Below, in pieces: positions 1-8,283 of a DNA stretch of 57,065 nt. Source of the DNA: UBA6022 sp032154105 (GTDB lineage: Bacteria > Patescibacteriota > Saccharimonadia > Saccharimonadales > Saccharimonadaceae). Within the stretch, counting starts at the first letter, position 1. The number at the start of each line of letters is the position of its first letter. The notes under the pieces are model-generated. The model was given only the letters and a program-made list of their open reading frames with translations. It did no database searches and had not been told where the DNA came from. The position numbers and the translations under genes were made by a program. The stretch lies in the NCBI GenBank assembly GCA_032154105.1, contig JALDYI010000006.1, forward strand, positions 1-57,065, in the 5' to 3' direction.

Positions 1-32
1 CCCCCCCGCCCCTATTAAATGTCTGCAAGTAA

Positions 33-61
33 TAGACAAAAGTGCAACAACGTGATATAAT
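33..61 (+). promoter_or_regulatory. Sigma70-type promoter, leaderless
   Basis: TAGACA at 33-38, a 17-bp spacer and TATAAT at 56-61 form a near-consensus promoter. The ATG of the next gene is at 71, only 9 nt after the -10 box, so the transcript should start at or next to the start codon and carry no Shine-Dalgarno leader. Confidence 0.7.
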
Positions 62-70
62 AGAATAAGT

Positions 71-1159
71 ATGAAAGATCACTTTAGTGATAGTCTATTG
101 ACTAATCACAATGACTCTCTTGAAGCGCTAAAAAACCGCAATGGTCTTATTCTCGATACGTCAATTTATGAGCCGATAAGCGGGCGTGAGGACGTATATC
201 GGCCGTACGAATCTATTCCCCTTCTTAGTAACGAATTGCTAGAGGAGCATCAGCATGATGTGCGCATCATGATCGATGCATTGATCGATCATGAGTTAAA
301 GAACAGGGTGTCAAATAGCGTGTTAAAGTTTATTCGTCATAATATTGAGATGCGCATGATACAACGCGACGGATCTAATGGGGCTAGTTATGCAACGCGT
401 CTATATGACACTATTCCTGACTCGCTCGACGACAATACGCGTAGCGAGCTACTAGCGGCCCGCCGTGCATCTGAGGATGGTACGGCGACTATGTATCAAA
501 ATGACATTACACGTCGAATCTTGGGTATGGCATCGACTGAGTATGGCAACCTGACTATCGTTGGTAACAAGAGAGCTGATTTTCTTTCGGGTATGTATAC
601 TGAGGCAAGCGAGCTTCTGGTTAAGGATATAGCTGAGATTGAACCATATCGTATAGAAGTTATCGGGTTTGATCGTGAGCCGGATGGGCGCAAGAACAAT
701 CATTTGGGTGCAATGCGTATCAAAGTGAAACGTCACTTAGGCTATCTGGATGACGGTACGGAAATGAAGCAGCGTACACTTGCGATCATTGACATGAGTC
801 CGAAGTCTGGCGTCGACCCATCTATTACAGCGGCTATTTTTAAAGCTCACGAGAAAGAGCGCAAAATTAAAGAGCAGAATAAGCTTGCACGTGCATGTAT
901 GAAGATAACCGCAGGCAATGACGAAGAGACGATCCTTAATGCCCTTAATACTGGCAGTAATAAGATTGTGTCTGCATCGTATGAAGCTGATTACGCTAAG
1001 CTGTTCGAAGTTGATGTGATGATCCGTGAGCTACTGAACAGAGGCATGTCAGATGAACTCGTACTTGCTCGTAATGAAACTATCTATGGCTACAATAAAA
1101 ATGTGGATGATATGATTCACCGTCGAAATGCGCCAACTGATGCTGCGCCTGTCAAGTGA
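71..1159 (+). CDS. Hypothetical protein, 362 aa, soluble
   Basis: I do not recognise this protein. It is hydrophilic, rich in Asp/Glu/Arg, with no signal peptide or membrane segment, and looks mostly helical. The start at 71 is supported by a near-consensus promoter whose -10 box lies 9 nt upstream, giving a leaderless mRNA. It is transcribed toward the convergent tmk gene, with about 90 bp between the two ends. No enzyme motif is visible; a structural or lineage-specific role is possible but not shown. Confidence 0.75.
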   Translation: MKDHFSDSLLTNHNDSLEALKNRNGLILDTSIYEPISGREDVYRPYESIPLLSNELLEEHQHDVRIMIDALIDHELKNRVSNSVLKFIRHNIEMRMIQRDGSNGASYATRLYDTIPDSLDDNTRSELLAARRASEDGTATMYQNDITRRILGMASTEYGNLTIVGNKRADFLSGMYTEASELLVKDIAEIEPYRIEVIGFDREPDGRKNNHLGAMRIKVKRHLGYLDDGTEMKQRTLAIIDMSPKSGVDPSITAAIFKAHEKERKIKEQNKLARACMKITAGNDEETILNALNTGSNKIVSASYEADYAKLFEVDVMIRELLNRGMSDELVLARNETIYGYNKNVDDMIHRRNAPTDAAPVK

Positions 1160-1248
1160 GTCGGCTAGCTTCCATGTCGAGACTTAAGGAACTGCAGCTC
1201 ACTATGCGTGAGTAGTAGAGTGAACTTTGCTGTAGGTGGTGTTCTATG

Positions 1249-1932
1249 TTATATGGCGAGTAGGCTGCGGATTTCAGCTTGTATATCGTCGATTGAGCGG
1301 AGTTTGTCGCCGTCCATGCAATCAATCGGGATGAATTCATCTGGGTAAAGTTCACAGAGCTCTTGGTAGTTGCGTTTTGCTTTTTCAAGATGGTCTATGT
1401 CGGCCTCATGAATGTCTCGCTTGAGGGTCGTGTAGCTTCGTGCTGCTTTTTTGTCGACATTTTGTTGGGCGATTGCACTTGGCACAAGAAGGACGATATT
1501 TTTAGCCGGACGAGGGATGCCAAGAATTTCATACTCAGTGTGTTTGATGCGATCATAAAACGCATGACGCTCTGCGATGTCATCAATTTTTGCACCTTGA
1601 TGGGCTAAGTTTGAACCTACGTAGCGATCAGAAATGACATAGTGCGCTGTGTCGGCTAACGCTGCTTCGACTTGGTGTTTGGTGGCGAATCGATCGAGCG
1701 CATACGTGAGCGAGCCGAGATCTGGATGGACGTCTTTTGCCTCACCGTACTTACCGTTCAGATACTGTTCGGAGTAGTATGCAGAGGGCTCGCCGTATCT
1801 TGGAAAACTTAATTTTGTTACCTTTTTGTGAAGTTGCTCGGCTATGTAAGTTCGGAGTATTTCTGCTTGCGTGCCCTTGCCTGATCCATCGCCACCTTCG
1901 ATTGCTATGAAATTACTGTAAATCTTGGCCAT
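1249..1932 (-). CDS. tmk: Thymidylate kinase
   Basis: Phosphorylates dTMP to dTDP with ATP in the cytosol. The P-loop is clear near residues 13-20 (EGGDGSGKGT), followed by a Phe-Pro-Arg-Tyr segment that matches the dTMP-binding FPR motif, and a DRY motif around residue 100 (ISDRYVGSN). At 227 aa it is slightly longer than typical bacterial Tmk (about 205-215 aa). It is the last gene of a NUDIX-dcd-tmk operon; its ATG overlaps the dcd stop codon (TAATG), implying translational coupling. With dcd and thyA nearby it completes a route from dCTP to dTDP. Confidence 0.93.
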   Translation of the reverse strand: MAKIYSNFIAIEGGDGSGKGTQAEILRTYIAEQLHKKVTKLSFPRYGEPSAYYSEQYLNGKYGEAKDVHPDLGSLTYALDRFATKHQVEAALADTAHYVISDRYVGSNLAHQGAKIDDIAERHAFYDRIKHTEYEILGIPRPAKNIVLLVPSAIAQQNVDKKAARSYTTLKRDIHEADIDHLEKAKRNYQELCELYPDEFIPIDCMDGDKLRSIDDIQAEIRSLLAI

Positions 1933-2651
1933 TATTTTAGTCCGTTCGGGAGGCCTTTAATAACTGGAGGTGCTTTTCGGGTGTCTTTGTAGGCCCTAGG
2001 TAGCATTTGGTCGGGTGACCATGTGCGAATAAGCTCGTCGAGATCGTCGGTATGCTGGTACTTGCCACTCATGCCGTTTCGGCCGTCGCTATAGTCGCCA
2101 TCGACTGGCCCAGTTTTATGAAAAATGAGTTGTCCGACGCGTTCGCCCACAGGCAGAACGACTGATTCGTGCATATTGAGATTGTAAATCTCGAGGGTGA
2201 TGCGGTTAATATAGCCCGGATCGATCCAGCCAGCGTCGAAACAAATAGCGACGCCATTACGGCCCCAGCTGCTGCGTGAGCGTACTTCACTGGCGCCACC
2301 ATGAGCGCGGATGCCGACAAACTCATGAGTATGCGCTAAGATTCGTTCGCCAGGGCGAAGTACGATAATCGGGTGGTCTTCGGGAATGTTATCGAACAAT
2401 TTGTAGCCGTACTTTTCGCACCAATCCTTATGAGGCATTGCTTCAAGCGGACCCTTGAAGTAGCGGTCGACATCATCTTTATCGAATGGGTTGTAGACTT
2501 TGGCGTTCTCGTCATATTCTTGCTTGTAAAAATAATGCCCAAGCGTAAAGTCGAGGCTTGCTTCTGATACGTGTGATTCATTGTACGGCACGGAAACGAT
2601 CGTTCCATCTTTAATAGCGGCTTTAATCTCGGTATTGCTATAGACGCTCAT
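1932..2651 (-). CDS. dcd: dCTP deaminase (dUTPase superfamily)
   Basis: Trimeric dUTPase-fold enzyme that deaminates dCTP. The conserved signature is around residues 120-150: SEVRSRSSWGRNG followed by DAGWIDPGYINRITLEIYN, containing the catalytic Arg/Ser segment and the GWIDPGY core of the Dcd/Dut family. At 239 aa it is longer than E. coli Dcd (193 aa), with an extra segment around residues 45-85 and a C-terminal tail. Whether it also hydrolyses dUTP (bifunctional Dcd-Dut) cannot be read from the sequence, but no separate dut gene is seen in the window. Its start overlaps the upstream NUDIX gene by 4 nt (ATGA), and tmk follows. Confidence 0.9.
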   Translation of the reverse strand: MSVYSNTEIKAAIKDGTIVSVPYNESHVSEASLDFTLGHYFYKQEYDENAKVYNPFDKDDVDRYFKGPLEAMPHKDWCEKYGYKLFDNIPEDHPIIVLRPGERILAHTHEFVGIRAHGGASEVRSRSSWGRNGVAICFDAGWIDPGYINRITLEIYNLNMHESVVLPVGERVGQLIFHKTGPVDGDYSDGRNGMSGKYQHTDDLDELIRTWSPDQMLPRAYKDTRKAPPVIKGLPNGLK

Positions 2652-3142
2652 TCTTGACTCTCCCTAACGCGCTCGATTGCATATATAGCCGAGCTGATAA
2701 TACTACTATTAGTGTCGCCGAAGGTGCGTAGTTCGTCAACAGTAAACCATTTGAATGTGTTGGATTCCCCTGGGCCTGGTTCAACATGGCGAGTCTTACT
2801 CTTTAGGGCGTACGATAAGTTTATGTGTCGGTGCGTATCATCGACAGGATGATGCTCAAGGTCGAACGGTAAGGGCATTGATACGGCTGTCTCCGAGCTC
2901 ACAAAGCTTGCTGGTCGCGGATGTGTTTCGATGAGCTCGAGCTGTGAACTATCGATCCCAGCCTCTTCTTTGATTTCCATGTAGAGGGCGTCGATTGGTG
3001 ACTGACTGAGCTCTACGTGACCGCTTGGCGGCGTCCAGATCGGTAACTTTTTGTGCTTAATAAGCAAGGTTGAGTCATTGTGAACCACATAGCCGGCCAC
3101 AGTTAAATCAAACTCGCCCACGTTTGTGTGAATGTGTGGCAT
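2648..3142 (-). CDS. NUDIX hydrolase
   Basis: A 164-aa NUDIX pyrophosphohydrolase. The NUDIX box is visible around residues 40-62 (GHVELSQ...MEIKEEAGI) with the metal-binding EExG core. It is the first gene of the NUDIX-dcd-tmk operon, so a role in cleaning or adjusting the nucleotide pool is likely, although the substrate is unknown. The start is supported by a strong SD (GGGGAGGTGA) in a leader shared with thyA. The -10 box TACACT lies about 50 nt upstream. Confidence 0.85.
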   Translation of the reverse strand: MPHIHTNVGEFDLTVAGYVVHNDSTLLIKHKKLPIWTPPSGHVELSQSPIDALYMEIKEEAGIDSSQLELIETHPRPASFVSSETAVSMPLPFDLEHHPVDDTHRHINLSYALKSKTRHVEPGPGESNTFKWFTVDELRTFGDTNSSIISSAIYAIERVRESQE

Positions 3143-3145
3143 ATT

Positions 3146-3222
3146 TTCACCTCCCCAGGTAGAATATGTTTGTTTTTGTTGATTTGTGAGTTTAGTGTAG
3201 CATGAGCAGTTTCGGCCTGCAA
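3146..3222 (-). promoter_or_regulatory. Promoter and conserved 5' leader of NUDIX-dcd-tmk
   Basis: On the minus strand: -35 TTGCAG (3217-3222), 17-bp spacer, extended -10 TGC-TACACT (3194-3199), then a leader. Positions 3146-3178 are identical over 33 bp to 4667-4699 in front of thyA. The shared part includes the SD and can form a small hairpin, ACCT-GGGG-AGGT, that would partly hide it. Confidence 0.75.
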
Positions 3223-3264
3223 GCGAGCTCGCTAAATCATTCCGAATAGTTTATGCTAAAGGGT

Positions 3265-3747
3265 ATGAAAAGTATTGTAGTGGCAATGGATAGGCGTCGT
3301 GGCATTGGTGCCAACAATACGCTCCTTTGGCAGCGTGATGTGCCGGCGGATCTAGCGCATTTTAAACGACTCACGACGGGTTCGTCGATCGTTATGGGGC
3401 GTAAGACCTACGAAAGTATCGGCCGCCCCTTACCTGAGCGCGAAAACATAGTTCTAAGCCGTGGCAAGATCGCGGGCGACCAGGTGGTGACAGTCGCATC
3501 GCTCGATGAGGCATACGAAGCTGCGCGCTACCCTATTGCCGTCATTGGTGGCGGTCAGATTTATCAGCAGGCAATGAGTGACGTGGATGTCATGTATGTC
3601 ACTGAGATCGATGCTACCTTTCCTGAAGCAACGGTTTTCTTCCCGGTGATCGATATGAATATATGGCACGAAACAGCGCGCGAGCATTTTGAAGCTGACG
3701 AGCGCAATAAATACGCCTACGATTTTGTAACGTACCAGCGGCGCTAG
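3265..3747 (+). CDS. folA: Dihydrofolate reductase
   Basis: Reduces dihydrofolate to tetrahydrofolate with NADPH, regenerating the cofactor consumed by the adjacent ThyA. The protein shows GIGANNTLLWQRDVPADLAHFK near the N-terminus (Asp in the active-site helix), VMGRKTYESIGRPLPER and VIGGGQIYQQAM, all typical of DHFR. The length of 160 aa is normal. I place the start at the second ATG (3265), because TATGCT at 3252-3257 makes a -10 box 7 nt upstream and so a leaderless mRNA; an ATG at 3253 lies inside that box. It converges on thyA with a 4-nt overlap of the two ends. Confidence 0.93.
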   Translation: MKSIVVAMDRRRGIGANNTLLWQRDVPADLAHFKRLTTGSSIVMGRKTYESIGRPLPERENIVLSRGKIAGDQVVTVASLDEAYEAARYPIAVIGGGQIYQQAMSDVDVMYVTEIDATFPEATVFFPVIDMNIWHETAREHFEADERNKYAYDFVTYQRR

Positions 3748-4664
3748 ACGGCAATCGGAGCTTTAATCGGAGGGTGTGGGTCGTAGCCATCAAGGCGAAT
3801 ATCGTCGAAGGTAAAGTCGTCGATACTTGTAATGGTGGGATTGAGCCAAAGCATAGGCAACGCGCGCGGCGTACGGGCGAGTTGTTCATCGACCTGCTCC
3901 AGGTGATTGAGGTAGATGTGTGTATCGGCGAGTGTATGGACAAATTCGCCCGCTTTGAGTCCCGTTACTTGTGCCACCATGGCAAGTAGGAGCGAATAGC
4001 TCGCGATATTGAACGGCACGCCAAGGAACGTGTCGGCGGAGCGCTGATAGAGATGGAGGCTGAGTGTGCCATCTGCTACGTAAAACTGAAAAATCGTGTG
4101 GCATGGAGGCAGACCGCCGATTGTGACGATCTCATCGATTTCAGCGACATTCCAGGCACTTACAATGATCCGACGCGAATCTGGAGTGTTTTTGATCATG
4201 TCGATGGCATTAGCGATCTGATCAATAACTCCGCCTTTACCATCTGGCCAGTGGCGCCACTGAACACCATAGACTGGCCCTAGGTCACCCCACTTTTTAG
4301 CGAAGTTGTGGTCGGTAGCAACGCGCTCAATAAATTCCTTCATGCCAGCTTTCCATTCGTCGCTATTTACGACTGGCATAGGCAGATTACTTTTTTGTAA
4401 GTATGCTTTGTATGGCCACTCATCCCAAATATGGACATTATTTTGCGCTAGGTATTCGATATTGCCGCTGCCCTGCAAGAACCATAGTAGTTCATGTACG
4501 ACTGAGTTAAAATAGAGTTTTTTAGTAGTAACAGCTGGAAATCCATCGGCAAGGTTGTAGCGAAGTTGTCGCCCAAAGACGCTTTTCGTGCCAGTGCCAG
4601 TGCGATCGGTTTTGATCGTACCATTTGTTCTGATGTCTTCCAACAGGTCCAAATATTGTTTCAT
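3744..4664 (-). CDS. thyA: Thymidylate synthase
   Basis: Makes dTMP from dUMP and methylene-tetrahydrofolate. Recognisable features are the N-terminal RTGTGTKSVFGRQLRY segment, the catalytic cysteine in GGLPPCHTIFQFYV, the QRSADTFLGVPFNIASY block and the HIYLNH motif. At 306 aa it resembles the longer Lactobacillus-type ThyA with an insertion around residues 90-130 rather than the 264-aa E. coli enzyme. It has its own promoter and a leader that copies that of the NUDIX-dcd-tmk operon, suggesting common control. Confidence 0.95.
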   Translation of the reverse strand: MKQYLDLLEDIRTNGTIKTDRTGTGTKSVFGRQLRYNLADGFPAVTTKKLYFNSVVHELLWFLQGSGNIEYLAQNNVHIWDEWPYKAYLQKSNLPMPVVNSDEWKAGMKEFIERVATDHNFAKKWGDLGPVYGVQWRHWPDGKGGVIDQIANAIDMIKNTPDSRRIIVSAWNVAEIDEIVTIGGLPPCHTIFQFYVADGTLSLHLYQRSADTFLGVPFNIASYSLLLAMVAQVTGLKAGEFVHTLADTHIYLNHLEQVDEQLARTPRALPMLWLNPTITSIDDFTFDDIRLDGYDPHPPIKAPIAV

Positions 4665-4666
4665 TG

Positions 4667-4743
4667 TTCACCTCCCCAGGTAGAATATGTTTGTTTTTGG
4701 TGTGTTGTGCTTGCATTGTAGCACGAGCATTTTATCAATTCAA
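4667..4743 (-). promoter_or_regulatory. Promoter and conserved 5' leader of thyA
   Basis: On the minus strand: -35 TTGAAT (4738-4743), 17-bp spacer, extended -10 TGC-TACAAT (4715-4720), then about 44 nt of leader. Positions 4667-4699 repeat the 33-bp leader at 3146-3178 exactly. Similarity also extends patchily to the -10 region, so the whole promoter-leader unit may be a duplication. Confidence 0.75.
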
Positions 4744-4902
4744 ATAAAACACTGAGTAAATGATGTAATGTATCTGTCGGTGGCTATTTTACAATAAATT
4801 TGCAAAAATACTATATTTCGTATACCACTTATGATATTATGTTCGCAAGAGCCGTTCCAAACAAACAGCCCGTCGATAAAAACATAAGCAAAGGCATGCT
4901 AT

Positions 4903-5580
4903 ATGAGTATTGAAACTTTATCTACTCCAACTTCTGTCGTCGAATCTGATGCGACGTACTATCACACTGAGGAGATTAAGCTACGACATTATTTTGGTAC
5001 GTATGCCCCGGATTGTCTTGATATGCTCGAAGATGCTGGATTGTCAGAGAATGATCGACAGGCTCTTCGTAAAGTAAGTGCCGACTATGTAATCGCCTCG
5101 GCTGCGCGGGATGAGGATGATGAAGCGGCTCGTCGTACAATTTTGCAGTACGCATCATCAGAGCTTGTTGATTATGATGAGGATAGTCCACAAGGATTGA
5201 GCCGTTATATTTCTGACGAGGGCGATGTGTCGGTTCGTATTGATAATCGCACACTCACAAGCATAGAACTTGGAATAATGTACCAGCTTATTGAGCCTTC
5301 GCCCGCCGTACTTGACAGAGCCGCACAAGATGCTCAGCCAGTTGAACTGACCGACGACACCTATATGGCTGCATTTATTCATGAGGTTGCCAGGGTGGAT
5401 GGTGATAAAGATGAGACAGATGATTTGGATATCTATGAGGCCGAGTCGGCTTATGAAACGCATACACTAATGGACGAACTCCGACCTCTGACTGGAACTA
5501 TATTGAAATTTGGTAGAAAGGTCGCCCATATGAGCGGCGTCCGAGTTGCTTATGATGATCAACAAAAAATCGCCTCATAA
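4903..5580 (+). CDS. Hypothetical acidic protein, 225 aa
   Basis: I do not recognise it. The protein is strongly acidic with clusters of Asp/Glu (for example DEDDEAARR and DGDKDETDDLD), no membrane segment and no obvious catalytic motif. The start has an AAAGG SD about 9 nt upstream. Its stop codon lies inside the loop of a bidirectional terminator shared with the convergent rplA. Function unknown. Confidence 0.7.
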   Translation: MSIETLSTPTSVVESDATYYHTEEIKLRHYFGTYAPDCLDMLEDAGLSENDRQALRKVSADYVIASAARDEDDEAARRTILQYASSELVDYDEDSPQGLSRYISDEGDVSVRIDNRTLTSIELGIMYQLIEPSPAVLDRAAQDAQPVELTDDTYMAAFIHEVARVDGDKDETDDLDIYEAESAYETHTLMDELRPLTGTILKFGRKVAHMSGVRVAYDDQQKIAS

Positions 5581-5595
5581 CGAGGCGATTTTTTA
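5564..5595. terminator. Bidirectional rho-independent terminator
   Basis: Perfect 8-bp stem ATCGCCTC/GAGGCGAT (5569-5576 with 5582-5589), 5-nt loop, flanked by A- and T-runs on both sides, so it can stop both the upstream + gene and rplA from the other strand. It contains the stop codon of the + gene. Confidence 0.85.
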
Positions 5596-5610
5596 AAGGA
5601 GATGGCGTTA

Positions 5611-6597
5611 TTAGCTAACGACGTTCTCTACCTTGATGCCAGGACCTTGGGTTGTGCTAATTGAAGTAGACTTCACGTAGCCGCCCTTTAGGCTTTGTGG
5701 CTTTTGGCTCTGGAGGCTGTCGAAGAATGCTTTTGCATTTACAGCGAGCTTATCAGCACCGAATGATACCTTACCAATTGAAAGGTGAACAATTGCCTGC
5801 TTGTCGACACGGTACTCTACCTTACCAGCCTTAGCTTCAGTAACAGCCTTGGCAACATCGGTTGCAACAGTACCGCTCTTAGGGTTTGGCATAAGACCGC
5901 GTGGACCGAGGAGACGTGCGTACTTACCAAGCTTTGGCATGTACTGTGGAGTTGCAACGAGGACATCGAAGTTAAGCTCTTCTTTGTCGAGCTGCTTGAT
6001 GAACTCTTCGTCGCCAACGATGTCAGCACCAGCTTTTTTGGCTGCAGCGTGATCAGCTTCAGGGGCAAATACGGCAACAACGATCTTCTTACCGGTACCG
6101 TTTGGAAGTGAAACGGTAGTACGGATGTTCTGGTCGGCTTGGCGTGGGTCAACGCCAAGGCGAACGTGTACTTCTACAGAAGCGTCAAACTTTGCAGGGT
6201 TGGTTTTTGTAGCAATTTCAAGCGCTTCGGCAAGTGGGTATACTCTTCCAGCCTCAATATGCTTAGCGACGTCTTGGTACTTCTTGCCACGGCGTTCGAG
6301 ACGTGGACGAGTAACTGGCTTTGGACCCTTTGTCGTACGAGCTTCTGCTTCTTCAGATTGTGGAGTTGTATCACCCGCTTCTTTACGAGCTTCTTTTTCA
6401 GCTTTTTCTTCAGCTTCTGCAAGTGCTTTGTCGCTGCGCTTACCAGCCTTAGCTGTTTTCTTCTCTTCTTTTGGTGCTTCAACTTCAGTCGTTGCAGCGC
6501 CTGCAATCGCAGCTTCGATTTCTGCAATTGTGTTTTTATCTGTCACTTCAAGCTTTAGTTCTGCAGCTTGAGCGAGCAAATCGGCTTTCTTTGCCAT
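5611..6597 (-). CDS. rplA: Ribosomal protein uL1 with long N-terminal extension
   Basis: The C-terminal 230 residues are ordinary L1: KYQDVAKHIEAGRVYPLAEALEIA at the start, then GTGKKIVVAVFAP, LGKYARLLGPRGLMPNPKSGT and the GGYVKS tail. L1 binds 23S rRNA at the L1 stalk. The first roughly 95 residues are an added low-complexity Lys/Ala/Glu-rich stretch absent from typical L1 (about 230 aa). It may act as a coiled or rRNA-binding tail. The SD AAAGGA is 12 nt upstream. It is separated from rplK by a + strand gene, so the usual rplK-rplA pairing is broken. Confidence 0.95.
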   Translation of the reverse strand: MAKKADLLAQAAELKLEVTDKNTIAEIEAAIAGAATTEVEAPKEEKKTAKAGKRSDKALAEAEEKAEKEARKEAGDTTPQSEEAEARTTKGPKPVTRPRLERRGKKYQDVAKHIEAGRVYPLAEALEIATKTNPAKFDASVEVHVRLGVDPRQADQNIRTTVSLPNGTGKKIVVAVFAPEADHAAAKKAGADIVGDEEFIKQLDKEELNFDVLVATPQYMPKLGKYARLLGPRGLMPNPKSGTVATDVAKAVTEAKAGKVEYRVDKQAIVHLSIGKVSFGADKLAVNAKAFFDSLQSQKPQSLKGGYVKSTSISTTQGPGIKVENVVS

Positions 6598-6881
6598 GAT
6601 TCGTGTGAATCCTTTCTGTGGTAATAGCGGCTTTTCTATGGCCTTCCAACATTGATTAGTGCTTTCTTATACTAGCATGTTTAATGCTATTTGTACAGAG
6701 GGGCTCTTCATATTACCGGTTGACGTTGGCCTATGGCCTTATCCGCATAGTTATGTCGTGCTCTCGCAAGGCTTAATGGTAAAATTGCCAAAATGGTCTC
6801 AGTATGGTGCAATGTTTATGATGAATTGCCGTTAGAATTAGTCCTTTACGGAAAGTCACGTACATAAGGTGGTGATGACAC

Positions 6882-7175
6882 ATGACTCCATCCAGGTGGA
6901 TTCTGCCAAAGCGAAAGATGGGATCCGGTAGGTTAACATGGGCTGACGCCTTCCATCGTGGTAAAAAGTATCAAAAATGGCAACGAGTAGCAAAGGGATT
7001 TGTTATCGTCAGCACTATTGTGCTGGCAGTAACGATATACTTCTTTGAGAAGACAGCCATTTTACCGTTAATTGCTTTTTCACTGCTTGTGATTGCAGTC
7101 GCGGCCTATGCCACGATTTACTTCGTAGGCGTAAGACCAGCTACGAAAGACCGGGATGACGCCAGCGATTCCTAA
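6882..7175 (+). CDS. Small membrane protein, 97 aa
   Basis: Unknown. A basic N-terminus (about 45 residues) is followed by two hydrophobic segments (around residues 45-62 and 66-85) and a charged tail. The start is supported by AAGGTGG nine nt upstream. It is inserted between rplA and rplK on the opposite strand and is followed by a very long terminator-like hairpin at 7261-7326. Confidence 0.6.
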   Translation: MTPSRWILPKRKMGSGRLTWADAFHRGKKYQKWQRVAKGFVIVSTIVLAVTIYFFEKTAILPLIAFSLLVIAVAAYATIYFVGVRPATKDRDDASDS

Positions 7176-7260
7176 GGGGTGTTGAGAATGGCTGCAGCTG
7201 CTGTTAGTCCGCATTTCCAGTAAGTTGCCTCGCATCAGAAACGCATCACTCCTGCCGTTA

Positions 7261-7326
7261 GTCCGTCCGAGCGCCAGCAAGTAGAACAGGTACGTTCTAG
7301 TTGCTGGCGGCTTGGCGGACTTTTTT
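7261..7326 (+). terminator. Long hairpin terminator
   Basis: Arms of 27 nt (7261-7287 and 7294-7320) pair imperfectly around a 6-nt loop and are followed by six T. The distal 15 nt of the stem are nearly perfect. This is much longer than other terminators in the window and might instead be the 3' end of a small RNA covering 7176-7326. Confidence 0.7.
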
Positions 7327-7400
7327 CATGCATAAGATAGTAAATGATATAAAATAACCGCACAATGTCGTGCGGTTATTTGTTAGCGAAGTGCAGAGGC

Positions 7401-7826
7401 TTAGCCTTCTACTTCAACACCCATTGATCGTGCTGAACCAGCGATGATCTTTACGCGTGCATCAAGGTCGTTAGCGTTAAGCTGATCCTTTTTAGCTTCT
7501 GCGATAGTCTCAAGTTGAGCGCGAGTGATCTTGCCAACTTTCTCAGCGTGTGGCTTGCCACTGCCCTTTTTGATACCGATAGCTTCGCGGATCATGTCGT
7601 CAACTGGCTGACCCAGTGACTTCCATGCGAACGTGCGGTCATCGAATACCTGCATGTGAACGATAACGTCCTTGCCCATGTCGGCTTTTGTTGCGTCGTT
7701 AAATGGATTAATGAAATCCATCATGTTAAGGCCCCATTGACCGAGAGTTGAACCAACTGGAGGACCTGCAGTCGCACGTCCGGCTGGGATACGGAGTTTG
7801 AGGTTACCGATTACTTTTTTTGCCAT
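7401..7826 (-). CDS. rplK: Ribosomal protein uL11
   Basis: Typical L11 of 141 aa, beginning MAKKVIGNLKLRIPAGRATAGPPVGS, with the proline/glycine-rich N-terminal domain and a C-terminal rRNA-binding domain ending IIAGSARSMGVEVEG. L11 forms the GTPase-associated centre and touches release and elongation factors. I choose the ATG at 7826 instead of the upstream in-frame ATG at 7889, because MAKK is the family start and an AAGAAGGAAA SD precedes it. Confidence 0.95.
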   Translation of the reverse strand: MAKKVIGNLKLRIPAGRATAGPPVGSTLGQWGLNMMDFINPFNDATKADMGKDVIVHMQVFDDRTFAWKSLGQPVDDMIREAIGIKKGSGKPHAEKVGKITRAQLETIAEAKKDQLNANDLDARVKIIAGSARSMGVEVEG

Positions 7827-7924
7827 AAAATTATATTTCCTTCTTGTACTAAATATTATTGAAGCGATATTTAGTGCGTAACTAGTCAATTTTACCTCTT
7901 TTTATGTATATTTTCAAGAGGTAG

Positions 7925-8230
7925 TTACTGTGAGGGCTCAGCGTGCTGCGCTGCCCAGGTGTATTGTGGATCGACAATACTGTCTGGTGAAACTGGTTTT
8001 GTGCGGTAACGAAGCGTATTGGGGCCGCTAATGCCAAGCCCCTTGTCGACACCGAGACTTATGCCAGTAGCGCGGCGTGCAAGTTCGTGAAGTGTACCTT
8101 CGTATGTTCTATGTTCAGCGCTATGCTCGATGATCGGTAGCTCACCTGTCTCGGCAGTCACGAGAACGCGTGGTGGTTGCTCGTTGCTCGGTATGACGGC
8201 CTCGACATATGCTGATAATTCATGATTCAT
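7925..8230 (-). CDS. Hypothetical protein, 101 aa
   Basis: I do not recognise this small soluble protein. The start has a good SD (AAGGAGA). It sits between nusG and rplK, directly after the nusG terminator, so it depends either on read-through or on a promoter inside that short gap. The sequence has no membrane segment, coiled coil or known catalytic motif. Confidence 0.65.
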   Translation of the reverse strand: MNHELSAYVEAVIPSNEQPPRVLVTAETGELPIIEHSAEHRTYEGTLHELARRATGISLGVDKGLGISGPNTLRYRTKPVSPDSIVDPQYTWAAQHAEPSQ

Positions 8231-8246
8231 AGATTCTCTCCTTTTT

Positions 8247-8272
8247 AAAAAAACACCTCCCGGAGGAGGTGT
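8247..8272 (-). terminator. Terminator after nusG
   Basis: Stem ACACCTCC/GGAGGTGT (8253-8260 with 8265-8272), 4-nt loop, followed on the minus strand by seven U. It ends the secE-nusG unit just before the SD of the next gene. Confidence 0.85.
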
Positions 8273-8283
8273 GAAAATTTGAA

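Noticed and set aside
6139..6571. Long open frames opposite the N-terminal extension of rplA
   Set aside because: They are mirror frames of a low-complexity Lys/Ala/Glu sequence and have no SD or family resemblance.
6598..6881. Gene in the rplA upstream gap
   Set aside because: No frame with a start and SD; the region probably only holds divergent promoters for rplA and the 97-aa gene.
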